Source of the DNA: Macrostomum hystrix
Lineage: Eukaryota > Platyhelminthes > Macrostomidae
Direction: 5' to 3'
DNA length: 64,000 nucleotides
Assembly: GCA_950097015.1 (NCBI GenBank)
Contig: CATNEN010000031.1
Location: 2,542,001-2,606,000, forward strand
Of this stretch, positions 42,250 to 52,623 are shown one piece after another; positions within the stretch are counted from its first letter, which is position 1, and every line of letters begins with the position of its first letter. Position numbers and translations under genes: made by a program. Under the pieces are notes generated by a model. It was not told the origin of the DNA, ran no database searches, and saw only the letters and a list, made by a program, of their open reading frames with translations.

Positions 42250-42605
42250 TCAGATGCATCTGCAGAAATCGCCACCAGCAAGACCAGAAACCCTGCACAG
42301 TTTGATCAACTGGATCTATTCCCAGGTGTCAGTCTTTCTACTTGCTGGCTTCAAGTCCGCATGGGAGATTGAATTTGAGAAGTCAATAATAGTAAAATAA
42401 GAAATGTAGCAATCAATCCACTTTAGGCCAGTTAATAACTGCAAACTCATTCTCACATATTTCAGTGACAATAAAATTAGTAGTGAGGTGGGGGTTGGGC
42501 AGATGCTTCTGCAGAGTTTGCCACCAGCAAGACCAGAAACCCTGCACAGTTTGATCAAATGGATCTATTCTCAGGTGTCAGTCTTTCTGCTTGCTGGCTT
42601 CAACT
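42250..42605. repeat. duplicated ~100-bp segment in the Helitron 3' region
   Basis: 42253-42353 and 42500-42602 are about 90% identical by eye (both contain gccaccagcaagaccagaaa and a ctggcttcaa end) in the same orientation, separated by about 145 bp. Function unknown. Confidence 0.8.
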
Positions 42606-42872
42606 CCGCATCGTGGGAGACATGCATGGGGGCTAAGCAATGCACTCAGCACACTCAGCAGCTGGGAACAGCTGTTTACTCTCGAATTAAGCATCACAAG
42701 GAGCCTACAGGTCTGCTAAGGCTACTTCAGACCATGGCTGCATAGTCTCTCCAGTTTAAGCAGAAGAAAGTATGGATCATGAAAGTAGCGAACATGTACT
42801 TTTCAACTGCTTCTCAGGGCCCACACTATGCAGCCAACCTGCTCTCACTACAGTGGCACGAAACCTTACAAT

Positions 42873-43176
42873 GCTAATCTATATTTGTCTACATTTTATT
42901 TTCAAGCTTTTGCTTGCAATTTTCGCACATGAAGTGCTCAATTATTTCTAGCTAATCTATATTTGTCTAATTTTTTTCAAGCTTTTGCTTGCAATTTTCG
43001 CACATGAAGTGCTCAATTATTTCTAGCTAATCTATATTTGTCAATTTTTTTTCAAGCTTTTGCTTGCAATTTTCGCACATGAAGTGCTCAATTATTTCTA
43101 GCTAATCTATATTTGTCTAATTTTTTTCAAGCTTTTGCTTGCAATTTTCGCACATGAAATGCTAAATTATTTTTAG
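42873..43176. repeat. four tandem copies of a ~76-bp unit in the Helitron 3' region
   Basis: Copies start at 42873, 42951, 43026 and 43101, each with gctaatctatatttgt, caagcttttgcttgcaattt and gcacatgaagtgctc. The caagcttttgcttg core is a short imperfect inverted repeat in every copy, so four small hairpins are possible. They sit just downstream of the transposase stop codon. Confidence 0.9.
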
Positions 43177-43416
43177 CCATAATATATCTGCACTGAATTG
43201 TCTTTAACGAAAATTGTTATATTTTAGGTGCTAGTTTTTATATGCTTCAGATTTTGGCTGGTAATAATCTGACTAAATGGCTTTAACTATGGTGGTGCAC
43301 TTGTTTTTAAGGTTTTTAGTGCCACTGTAACAGGATTTGAACTGATATGCCTTCCATGGGCCCATGGTGTTAAACACCATTTACATATCAGGTGGCTCAA
43401 CTTGTGATACCGAGGT

Positions 43417-46400
43417 TCAGTCACTCAGCACCTCAGGGTACACGACATTTCTCGTCCGCTCACCGGAGATCCGGACGCGCACGCTGTCGACATTCTTGGC
43501 CCGGGACAGCGCCGTGTACAGCTGGCCGTGGGCGAAGCAGCCGACAGCTAGGTCGATGCCCACGGTGTCGAGCGACTGGCCCTGCGACTTGTGGATCGTC
43601 AGGCAGAAGCTCGGCTTGACTGGGAACTGCAGCCGCTTGAAGCAGACTGGCAGGTCAGCATTGTTGGGCTCCAGTGGAATCCGCGGCAGCAGGATCTCAT
43701 CTCCAGTGAACTGGCCGGCAGCGACTTTGCAGCGCAGCACATTCTCGCCCAGCTCCAGGATGATCAGCCGGGTGCCGTTGCACAGCCGTGGCGGATTCAG
43801 ATTCCGCAGCAGAACCAGCGGCATGCCCACCTTGAGCTTCAGCAGGTGAGCAGGGAAGTTCGGAGCATCCAGCTGATTCAGCAGCTCCGGAGGAAAGTGC
43901 GTGGCCGCTTCCTCGTCAGCCACGCTGTCCACTGAGCGATACTCGCGCAGTTGGCCTGGGAACATGGCCAGGCACTCGTTGTTGATCGCGTCAACCGCAT
44001 CGTTGTAGGGCGCCAGAATGGCTCGGCTGGCAAAGTAGCCGTCGCGCTCCGCTGACGCCTCGAACGAAGGGTACACGAACTGGATCAGCTCGGACAGCGG
44101 TGCCTCCGTCGGAATGATGATCTTGGCAGGAAGGCAGACCGTGTCGTCTGACTGATCGGCTACCCCAGAGCCGATCTGTGTGGGGTTGGCAGGTAAATGC
44201 ACGAGAACTGCAGCCTGTGAGGTTATCTAAAAACAGCATGAACAAAGCTTACCTGCATGAGCAGCTGCATATAGCGATGGTACAGCTCAGCATCAGCACA
44301 GCTCTGCAGCCGGATGTTCTTGGATAGGCGGTGCCTCCGGAACAAAGACCACAGCGGGGACTTGCTAACACACGCCAGGATGTTGTTAGCGCGCGTGCCA
44401 TTTTTCACCACCGGCAGCAGCTGGCGAAAGTCTCCAGCGCAGACCACGACGATTCCGCCGAACGGGCAGTCCTGCTTCCGCAGGTCTCGCAGACTGCGGT
44501 CGACAGCCTCCAGGTCCTTCCGGTTTGTCATGGAGATCTCGTCCCAGACGATCAGCCGTACAGTGCGAAAGACTGCGGCCAGCTTAGACTGCGCTCGGAC
44601 AGAACACACGTCCTTGTCAGAGCGAACCAGCCGCACTGGGATCTTGAATCTGGCGAAAAATGTAGATTGAGACTGAATGAGCAGGAGAACATTAAGTGTG
44701 AATTTGATTTCCATTAAAAAACGCACGTTGAATGCGCCGTCTGCCCGCCTGGCAGCAGGGTGGCTGCGATTCCCGACGACGCAACAGCCAGGGCGACTTC
44801 CCCTCGACTCCGCACAAACGCCAGCAAAACCTCCAGCAGGAAGGTCTTGCCAGTGCCTGCCGGAGCGTCAATGAAATGCAGGCCGCCCGAGCCAGCGACA
44901 AGATCCACAGTCACAGCCTCGTAGATGGCCATCTGCTCGGCCGTGAGCATTGGCAGCCGCATCTCGGTGATCTCCGCCTGTTCGACCGTGTCAAACTGCA
45001 GCGGCCCGACTTGCGGCATTGCAGAGGCAGCAGGCAGTCCGTACTCTTGCAGACTGCGGCCGCCCATTGACGTCAGCATGCTCTGCAGCTCCCGCAGAGC
45101 CAGGTCGCTGACTTCCTCGGCGCTTAAGTCCGGTTGGTGGAAGCGCAGGTCTTCGCAGAGATCCTCTGCAAACCTGCTCCACAGATCAGCGCCGTCGTCT
45201 GGCTCGCCCCAGATGAGAACGACAGCCAGCAGGTGCCTCAGAGCTCGCGGCATTCGGCTCTGGACAGCCTCAGTCATGCAGCGATGCCAGTGATCATCAC
45301 GCTGCAGCAGGCCGAGAGCCATGCAGGCGGCCTTGGCGCTGGCACAATGCACGCCGGCCACGGTCTGCAGCGACTCGAAGCTGGTCGGTCCTCGCACGTG
45401 CAGCAGCAACAGCCGCAGGTAGAACAGGTCACCAGCTCTAGGACTGACCGTGTACATCCGCGCAATGTTGGTGTTGCGCTTCACGCCGGGATGTCCTTCG
45501 ACATCGACGCCCTGCTTGGCTCGACGCCACTCTCTCGCACTCGGGTGCCACACGAAGAAGGTGGGCACCTCTGTGTAGAGTAGCAGGCGGGCGAACTCGT
45601 CAGTGCGGCACAGCTTGAAGAAGGCCGTCAGTGTCGAGTCTCGTGGCGCCTTTGCTCTGGCGCCCGCGGTCTGCTCGTTGAAGTACACGAGCTGCTCTTC
45701 CGACTTGTGCACACAGAGTCGGATGACCGCTGGGAACCTGTTGTGCACCTGGGCAAAGGTGAGGATATTTTTTGAGCATCAGAGCTGCTGAAAAAAACGT
45801 AATGCAGTACTAAAAGCACAGGCAATGAAAGCAGAGCAGAGCAATTACCTCAAAGGCCAAGATGGTGTTAACAGCTTCCATCGGACCAATGTAGCGTGCA
45901 GACAGGTACTCGGAGATTTCATCACGGGGCTTCTCCGGCTGCTCAGATTGAGCACTCGGCTGAGCTTCAGCAGCTCCTGCGGCGGCGGCGACTTTGAAAA
46001 CCGCCATGTCGCCATTCTTCATCAAGTACTTGATCACGTACTTGACAGACTTGACAGTGGCACAAACCTCTACGTTCAAATGGCACGCGAACTGTAGCAG
46101 CAGGTCAGGGTTGTATGGCACCACCCACCTGGTGATTGGAGGGAAGCAGCGGCTTGCAGAGCACAGAAATGCTATGGCCACGCAGCTACTGACTCACCTG
46201 TTGTCCATTTGGATGCTGCGACCCTTGAACAGTTTGTCCACCGTGAAGCCTCCCATCTCAGGGGAGCGCCTCCTGTAGAACGGATAGCCGCTGTCGCTCG
46301 TCAGCGTCACCGGCTGGAAGTCCTTCGGGAAGCTCTTGCTGCACTTGCCGTTCTCCATGCAAGGGCAGGCCGGGTTCAGCTCGCCACACGGCCCGTGGAT

Positions 46401-49400
46401 CATGTGGGTCTTGACCAGCTCGTGCAGCACTGGCTGCCGCTGTGGGTCTGGGATCTCCGCAGACACGATGGCATCGTAGCGATCCGGGGTGACTCGACTC
46501 CCGTTCGCCAGCCAGAGCAGGAAGTGCACATGGGGAAGGCCTGAGGCGAGTTGATAAAAGCATGCGGACTCGTTATTCCAGGCTGTTAATATTGCCAATG
46601 TCTGCATGAAAATCTGATTTTACTCACCGCGCTTCTGGTACTCCAAGGAGCACACATGCGCAGCCTCCTTGCCAAAACGCTTCCTGAGCACTTCAAGCAG
46701 AGCCTTTTTCTTCAGTTCAAAGACTCGAGTCACAATGTCCGGGCGGTCCTCTGCCCGCTGACCGGGCAGCAGCTGCACGCTGATTTCCGGCCACTTCGGG
46801 TTGCACGTGGCTGTGACAAACAGGTCCGGCTTGCCGAACTTGTGCACGTAGGCCATTGCATCTTGCAGCCGCTCCATCAGGTACCTGGGTCCACCTACAA
46901 AGCTGGAAGACAGGTACACATGGGCAGGCTTACCAATCTCATTGGGGTCTCTCTCGGTGCTCCTGCCATCAGCAGCGAACAGAGCGTCTCGCAGGCCGCT
47001 GTAGGTCTCGCTGCGCAGGTCGTTCTGATGAGTGCGCAGGTACAGCAGCCTCTCGGACTCGATCTTGGCAGCCATGTCAACCAGGTACTGCTGGAAGAGG
47101 CGCCTGCCGTGGTGCAGCACGTTGAACTGGCCAGCTCGCACCATGATTTCGCTGGCGTAGTACTTCATGGGCGTCAGCTTCCGCCCATTCGCCATCTGCA
47201 GCTCTGGGTGCCAGCCGTCCTCGCCATTCGGGAACAGCAGCACGTACTCCAGAGGGTCGTAGGACCGGTGGGTCTCGGATATGCGCTGGACTTCGCCTCC
47301 GCGCAGTCGAATCACAACGTCACGGCTTGTCGGTGCGTCCTCGGAACCACCGACAACCAGGATGCCAACCTCATTGGCAGTAGGGAGATTGTAACGCCTG
47401 GGAATGAACAGGAATGGAATTGGTACAGCAGGTACTTCACAGAATCAACTGCACAGACTGAACAGTATAAGTGCAGGCGAAATAGGATCCCAACCAGCAG
47501 CTCCATAACACAGCTCACTCACCGAATGTGCTCCCCAGCTGGTCGTCGGTCCGGGTGAATCACAATTCGCGCATCTCCCAGCTCAGGGTCGCCACTGATC
47601 CGCTGAGCAGCGGCTCGCAGGCTCTGCACATAGCCGTTGCACTCGTGCAGCACAGTTTGCAGCAGCTCCAGCAGCTCCGGCTTCACCTTCTGGCTGAGGC
47701 TCAGGCGGCTCTCCAGCTCGCGGTCCGTGAAGTACACCTGCCAGCCATGCGGCACGGCTGAGGTGTCGGCAAGCAGCGGCCCCATGTTGTGATGCAGCTG
47801 GCCGCTGATGATGAAGCTGGGACTCCAGCCAGGCACCAGTCTGAGCCTCGCACCCAGAGATGTCAGGTGCAGCACAGAGTTGTAGCTCCTGATGTTAGCC
47901 AGGAACTCTGCACTGAGGCGGTGCTGCCCCGTGTACAGATCTGCCAGGACCTGCGGCATGGAACGGGTGGGCAGCTTCACCTTGCCCTTGGCGCAGCAGA
48001 AATTGCTCGTCTCCTTGGCCCACAGCAGGGCGCCGCAGTCATTGCAGGCGCGGTTCATTGGGCCGCATTGGTGAGCCGGGGCTTCTGGCATCACCGGCTC
48101 GGCATGCCTGTGAGCAGGGTTTGAGTAGGGGTTGAGCCGAGTTTATTAAGAGGGTACATTGATTTGATTGACATTGCTTTCCATGCTAGTGATTTATTTG
48201 TGTCAGCAGATTAAGCTGATTTAAACGAATAAATGCAAAATAACAAAAGCAAGTTACTCACATCTGCTCAGCCTGTGCTCCAGTGTCAGCACATGAGCTG
48301 GGGCTGTCAGCTGGCATCGCTCTCGGGCCCTTGGCTTTCTTGGCCCTCTTGGCAGGAGTTTTGCTTGCTGCCAAGCTTGGAAACTCTGCATCTGAAAGGG
48401 CTTGCAAAGGCTCTCGAAGTCTCAGTGACTCGTAATGCTCATGGCGCAAGAGCACGCGCACAATCGCATTAGGAGGATAGAGATTAGCCCTGAAATACTG
48501 CATCACATTACCATTGGCCTGGTAAATGACCAGGTCCACATTAAAGCAGCGGCTCAACAAAGAGGCAACTTCGTCTGAAACATAAGTGCCTGTTTGAAAA
48601 GAGGAACTCACAATGTCATCAGCACTCTCAGGTGCGATGAGGCCATCTGCAACCAACTGTGGCATGAGTTCTGCAACACGGCAAGACAAATCCTGCCGCA
48701 AGGAGGCTGCGTCAGTTTCTAGCGGGGTTCCACGCAGCTGATCACACACAGCATAAAAGAAGCAATTGCCATCACCAATAATAGGGATTACCTGCAACTG
48801 CTCAAATGGTACAATAGCTTCCATACCTTGCTGCTGGGTGTCCGACCTAAGTTGGCAATGCAGTGAAAATAAAGCACAGCTGCATTTACAGAATTTTTAA
48901 ACCAATTGTTGGACTGCAGGTTGAGTTACTCAAATCTACAGCAAAAAAATCAACACTTATGAGGCAATTTAGAAAAAAACTAAATAAAACCATAATTATG
49001 TTATGTAACGTTATTTTATAGAGCCTCATAAAACTCACTTGGAAACCAAAGCTCCACGGCGACGAATCTGCTCGGCTTCCAGTCGGGCAGCCCGCTCTGC
49101 CTCAGTCTCAGCATCTCTGCGCTGAGCATCCCGCTGCCGCTGTTCCTCCAGTCGGGCAGCTCGCTCTGCCTCAGTCTCAGCATCTCTGCGCTGAGCATCC
49201 CGCTGCCGCTGTTCCTCCAGTCGGGCAGCTCGCTCTGCCTCAGTCTCAGCATCTCTGCGCTGAGCATCCCGCTGCCGCTGTTCCTCCAGTCGGGCAGCTC
49301 GCTCTGCCTCAGTTTGAGAGGCTCGCTTCTCAGCCATTCGCTGACGTCGTTCTTCCAAACGGACCTCGCGATCGGCCTCGGATTCAGCTTGTCGCCGTCG

Positions 49401-49448
49401 CTTGGCATCGCGACTTTTCTTCAAACTGCTTGCGCCGCGTCGAACCAT
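43417..49448 (-). CDS. Helitron Rep/helicase transposase with OTU domain, 9 exons
   Basis: Replicates and moves the element by rolling-circle transfer. Exons by GT-AG and phase: 49448-49039, 48846-48262, 48107-47523, 47397-46628, 46540-46198, 46152-45849, 45748-44727, 44649-44253, 44214-43417. Joined length is 5214 nt, 1737 codons, with no stop or frameshift. Order: basic Arg/Glu repeats; OTU protease; zinc-rich CNDCG...CC segment; Helitron_like_N region (RRYNLPTANEVG); HUH Rep with GLPHVHFLLWL and the two-tyrosine KYVIKYLMKNGD; Pif1-like SF1 helicase with Walker A DAPAGTGKT, Walker B IVWDEISM, CAGDFRQLLPV, TIHKSQGQSL and YTALSRA. All catalytic residues that can be checked are present, so the copy could be active. 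No AP-endonuclease domain is seen. Eight spliceosomal introns are many for a transposase. Confidence 0.95.
44727..45748 (-). CDS. Helitron exon 7: helicase N-terminal half with Walker A
   Basis: Largest exon (1022 nt). It holds the region linking Rep to helicase and the start of the Pif1-like helicase: DAPAGTGKTFLLEVLL (Walker A) and ASSGIAATLLPGGQTAHS (motif Ia). It ends in phase 2 at a GTGCGT donor, and the next exon restores the family sequence TAHSTFKIP, which confirms the junction. Confidence 0.93.
45849..46540 (-). CDS. Helitron exons 5-6: HUH Rep catalytic core
   Basis: Exon 46540-46198 opens with the histidine motif GLPHVHFLLWL and includes the CxxGxxxPxCPC-type segment HGPCGELNPACPC and KSFPKDF. 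Exon 46152-45849 carries RWVVPYNPDLLL and the active-site helix KYVIKYLMKNGD with two tyrosines four residues apart. Both are the standard Helitron Rep blocks in the right order. Confidence 0.93.
48262..48846 (-). CDS. Helitron exon 2: OTU-like cysteine protease domain
   Basis: One exon holds an almost complete OTU domain: IIGDGNCFFYAVCDQL (Asp and nucleophile Cys), a helical middle, and RHEHYESLRL with the catalytic His. OTU proteases remove ubiquitin. OTU domains are known in some animal Helitron and Helentron proteins, but their role in transposition is unknown. A Lys/Ala-rich tail (TPAKRAKKAK) after the domain resembles a nuclear localisation signal. Confidence 0.92.
49039..49448 (-). CDS. 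Helitron exon 1: charged tandem-repeat N-terminus
   Basis: Starts MVRRGASSLKKSRDAKRRR, then three near-identical 23-residue repeats (69 bp each) of AERAARLEEQRQRDAQRRD type, predicted long helix or coiled coil. Similar Arg/Glu-rich openings are common in Helitron proteins and may bind nucleic acid. The three DNA repeats are nearly identical, so copy number is probably variable. Confidence 0.88.
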
Positions 49449-50044
49449 GATTGAGAACTGAAAAGTGAAATGAAATGATAAGTTGAGAGATAATGAAAGG
49501 CTTGAAAGAGAGATAGGTTGTGAAATTTGGATTTGAATTTCGATGTCTGAAGAATCAGATAAGGAGCCTTTATAAACCACACTAATTTGCAAGCTATATA
49601 TCATCACAGTGGGCTGAATCGGATATTATCTTTAGACCTAGGGTAAAAATCGATAAAACGGACCTCTGACCGCTTGAAATCTTAAAAACCGATGGAATGG
49701 GGTGAGGGCTCTCCAGCCCGTGCGTGCACATTTGGGGGCAAGAGGGGGAATAATGTACATTGCCTGCGCCAGCCTAGAATAGCCGGTAAGGACTTGGCTT
49801 GGGTAGGCCAGTGCGCCCAAATTTCAATATGATAGCGTCTAAGTTATCTCAAAGGCCTTTCACGTCTCTAAACTCTCAACTCTAAATTGATGTGAAAAAA
49901 TGCGTCCACTGACCGATTACCACACGATGATAGTCTTGAGTCTTGATGAAACTTGTATGTCACTGTTGTGCCTTGAAATCTGACAGTGCTGTGCTTTCGA
50001 ATCAGTCATTATTGTCTTAAATAAATATCATTGTATATTTACAA
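49449..50044. other. Helitron 5' region upstream of the transposase start
   Basis: Should contain the transposase promoter. No TATA box stands out. Nothing else recognised. Confidence 0.4.
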
Positions 50045-50945
50045 ATTCGGAGCCTATGTATCTATCAATTCTAATTTCTGAGCCTAGATTTCAATCGATT
50101 CTGTGCCTAGATACCCATCGATTCTCAGCCTAGATTTCAATCGCTTCTGTGCCTAGATACCCATCGATTCTCAGCCTAGATTTCAATCGCTTCTGGGCTT
50201 AGATATCTTTCAATTCTGAGCTTAGACATCTATACGTGTATTCTGAGCCTTGATTTCAATTGATTCTGAGCTTAGATATGTATCGATTCTGAGCCTAGAT
50301 TTCTATCGATTCTGAGCCTAGATAACTATCAATGCTGAGCCTAGATTTCTATCGATTCTGAGCCTCGATAACTATCAATGCTGAGCCTAGATAACTATAA
50401 AAATGTTGAGCCTAGATATTTATAAAAATGTTGAGCCTAGATGTCTATCAATGCTGAGCCTAGATAACTATAAAAATGTTGAGCCTAGATATTTATAAAA
50501 ATGTTGAGCCTAGATGTCTATCAATGCTGAGCCTAGATAACTATAAAAATGTTGAGCCTAGATATTTATAAAAATGTTGAGCCTAGATGTCTATCAATGC
50601 TGAGCCTAGATAACTATAAAAATGTTGAGCCTAGATATTTATAAAAATGTTGAGCCTAGATGTCTATCAATGCTGAGCCTAGATAACTATAAAAATGTTG
50701 AGCCTAGATATTTATAAAAATGTTGAGCCTAGATGTCTATCAATGCTGAGCCTAGATAACTATAAAAATGTTGAGCCTAGATATTTATAAAAATGTTGAG
50801 CCTAGATGTCTATCAATGCTGAGCCTAGATAACTATAAAAATGTTGAGCCTAGATGTCTATCAATGCTGAGCCTAGATATCTATCAATGCTCAGCCTAGA
50901 TATCTATCAATGCTCAGCCTAGATATCTATCGATTCTGAGCCTGG
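50045..50945. repeat. tandem repeat in the Helitron 5' region, ~29 bp unit in a ~73 bp super-repeat
   Basis: The basic unit contains gagcctagataactataaa. From about 50380 to 50860 three variants (aactataaaaatgtt, atttataaaaatgtt, gtctatcaatgct) cycle in fixed order at least six times, a higher-order repeat. Left and right ends hold divergent single units. Confidence 0.93.
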
Positions 50946-51236
50946 ATTTGTATTTATGCTATTTGGCTGTGTCATTGTTGTGCATGGGATTCGGTTCGGT
51001 TCGCTTCGCTCTGCTAGAAAAAGGCCGATCACTTGGATCAATTCAGTTCTCAGCTGTAGCCTTTTGGTGTATGATGTGAATATGCTATTTGATTGCAAAA
51101 ACTCAATAAATAAATAAATAAAATAATAAAATATCACACTGCCAGCAGTTAACAGAAGCCAGCTCAGCCTGTGCACATTGGGCATAATTATCTTGCCAGT
51201 GGGGTTGACACAGCTATGCACATTTGGGTGAGAAAT
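50946..51236. other. Helitron 5' region, unique
   Basis: No feature seen beyond short direct repeats (ttcggttcggttcgcttcg) and an AT-rich run (aataaataaataaaataataaaat). Confidence 0.4.
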
Positions 51237-51533
51237 TTCTTATCAGTACGCTCGCCTAACAAAACTGGCCCTGATGCAATCATTAAAATTGGCACTGGAG
51301 CCTCACTGTGCACAAGCTGAAAACAAGAATGCATTAGAAAAGCCTATTTAAAACTGTTTTTCGAATATTTAATCCCCTTGGCAATGGAATTAAGCTTAAT
51401 AAAAATACGTGTATAGTTGTCCCCATATTTGGCATCTTTTGGTGAAGAAATGGTGAAAATTGGTTGAGCCGTTCGGGAGAAAATCAATTACGAACAAGCA
51501 AGCAAGATTTTCATTTTTAGTATATTAGATAGA

Positions 51534-52164
51534 CTAGCTGCCTTCGCTACCCTCTGGGTAGCCTCCCTGTGAGTTCTTATCAGTTCGCGCGTGCGTTATC
51601 AAAACTGGCTCTGATGCAATCATAAAAATTGGCACTGGAGCCTCACTGTGCACACGCTGAAAACAAGAATGCCTTAGAAAAGCCTATTTAAAACTGTTTT
51701 TCGAATATTTAATCCCCTTGGCAATGGAATTAAGCTTAATAAAAATACGTGTATAGTTGTCCCCATATTTGGCATCTTTTGGTGAAGAAATGGTGAAAAT
51801 TGGTTGAGCCGTTCGGGAGAAAATCAATTACGAACAAGCAAGCAAGATTTTCATTTTTAGTATAATAGATAGACTAGCTGCCTTCGCTACCCTCTGGGTA
51901 GCCTCACTGGAGTTCTTATCAGTTCGTTATCAAAACTGGCTCTGATGCAATCATTAAAGTTGGCACTGGAGCCTCACTGTGCACAAGCTGAAAACAAGAA
52001 TGCATTAGAAAAGCCTATTTAAAACAGTTTTTCGAATATTTAATCCCCTTGGCAATGGAATTAAGCTTAATAAAAACACGTGTACCGATTCGGGCCCATT
52101 TGTGATCTTTTGGCGAAGGAATTGCGAAAATCGGTTAAGCCGTTCGGGAGCTAGTCGATTGCAA

Positions 52165-52201
<37 letters not shown>

Positions 52202-52224
52202 ATTTTCATTTTTAGTATATTAGA
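51534..52224 (-). mobile_element. two short non-autonomous Helitron-like units right of the autonomous element
   Basis: Units 51534-51869 and 51874-52224 have the same CTAG-hairpin and TC ends and body as the left array, in the same orientation, each separated from its left neighbour by four bases. The second ends with a (CAAG)n run of about eight copies. They show that the array continues on the other side of the 9.5-kb Helitron. Confidence 0.85.
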
Positions 52225-52406
52225 AGATAGAAGATATGCGAATTTTTTATTACGATCCACTGCAATAACAGCTCTGCAAGTTTAACCTTTTCTGTATGGT
52301 CCCTTTGCCAAATCATATTGACAATGTGCCTTTCGTTCACTTTTCGACATTCCTATACCACTTGTGAATAAAAATGAGTAGTTCTTGCATAGCCAAAATA
52401 CGACAC
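52225..52406. other. unique DNA between Helitron array and LTR element
   Basis: AT-rich. It ends in GACAC (52402-52406), the left target-site copy of the LTR retrotransposon. Confidence 0.6.
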
Positions 52407-52591
52407 TGTAGTGTGCGTACGCACGTGAGCCAGGCCCAGGTGTACACCTGGGTCGTTTGATTGGTTGCGGAGCGGGGTGGGTGTCGCCACCCCAGTTCTA
52501 GCAAATAATATATGGACGCGCGCTCAGCGTGGCAGTAAAGATTGAGAGTTTTGTCTGCTCACTAAAAATAGCCTCGGCCTTAGTTATTACA
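52407..52591 (+). repeat. 5' LTR
   Basis: 185 bp, unusually short. It contains a perfect 12-bp palindrome gtgcgtacgcac (52413-52424), a perfect 18-bp palindrome cccaggtgtacacctggg (52435-52452), a 7-bp stem GGGGTGG/CCACCCC around gtgtcg, and a TATA-like aataatatatgg. These make up the promoter half of the LTR. Confidence 0.95.
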
Positions 52592-52612
52592 ATGGCATCG
52601 CAAGCACCGAAC
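52592..52612 (+). other. putative primer binding site
   Basis: tggcatcgcaagcaccga begins one base after the LTR with the TGG expected to pair with a tRNA CCA end. I could not match it to a particular tRNA. Confidence 0.5.
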
Positions 52613-52623
52613 CCTAGTGCACC

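Larger units (their letters stand above)
41994..51529 (-). mobile_element. autonomous Helitron, about 9.5 kb
   Basis: Rolling-circle DNA transposon. Its 3' end on the minus strand is at 41994: CTAG, preceded by eight bases and a hairpin (stem GCTCCCC/GGGGGGC with one wobble, loop AAA). The gene at 43417-49448 encodes Rep and helicase. The 5' end is probably the TC at 51529, because the last 290 bp (51237-51529) match the body and 5' end of the short units, and the next base is T as expected for insertion between A and T. An earlier 5' boundary near 51236, with a truncated short unit next to it, is the alternative. It contains internal tandem repeats at 42250-42602, 42873-43176 and 50045-50945. 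Confidence 0.82.
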
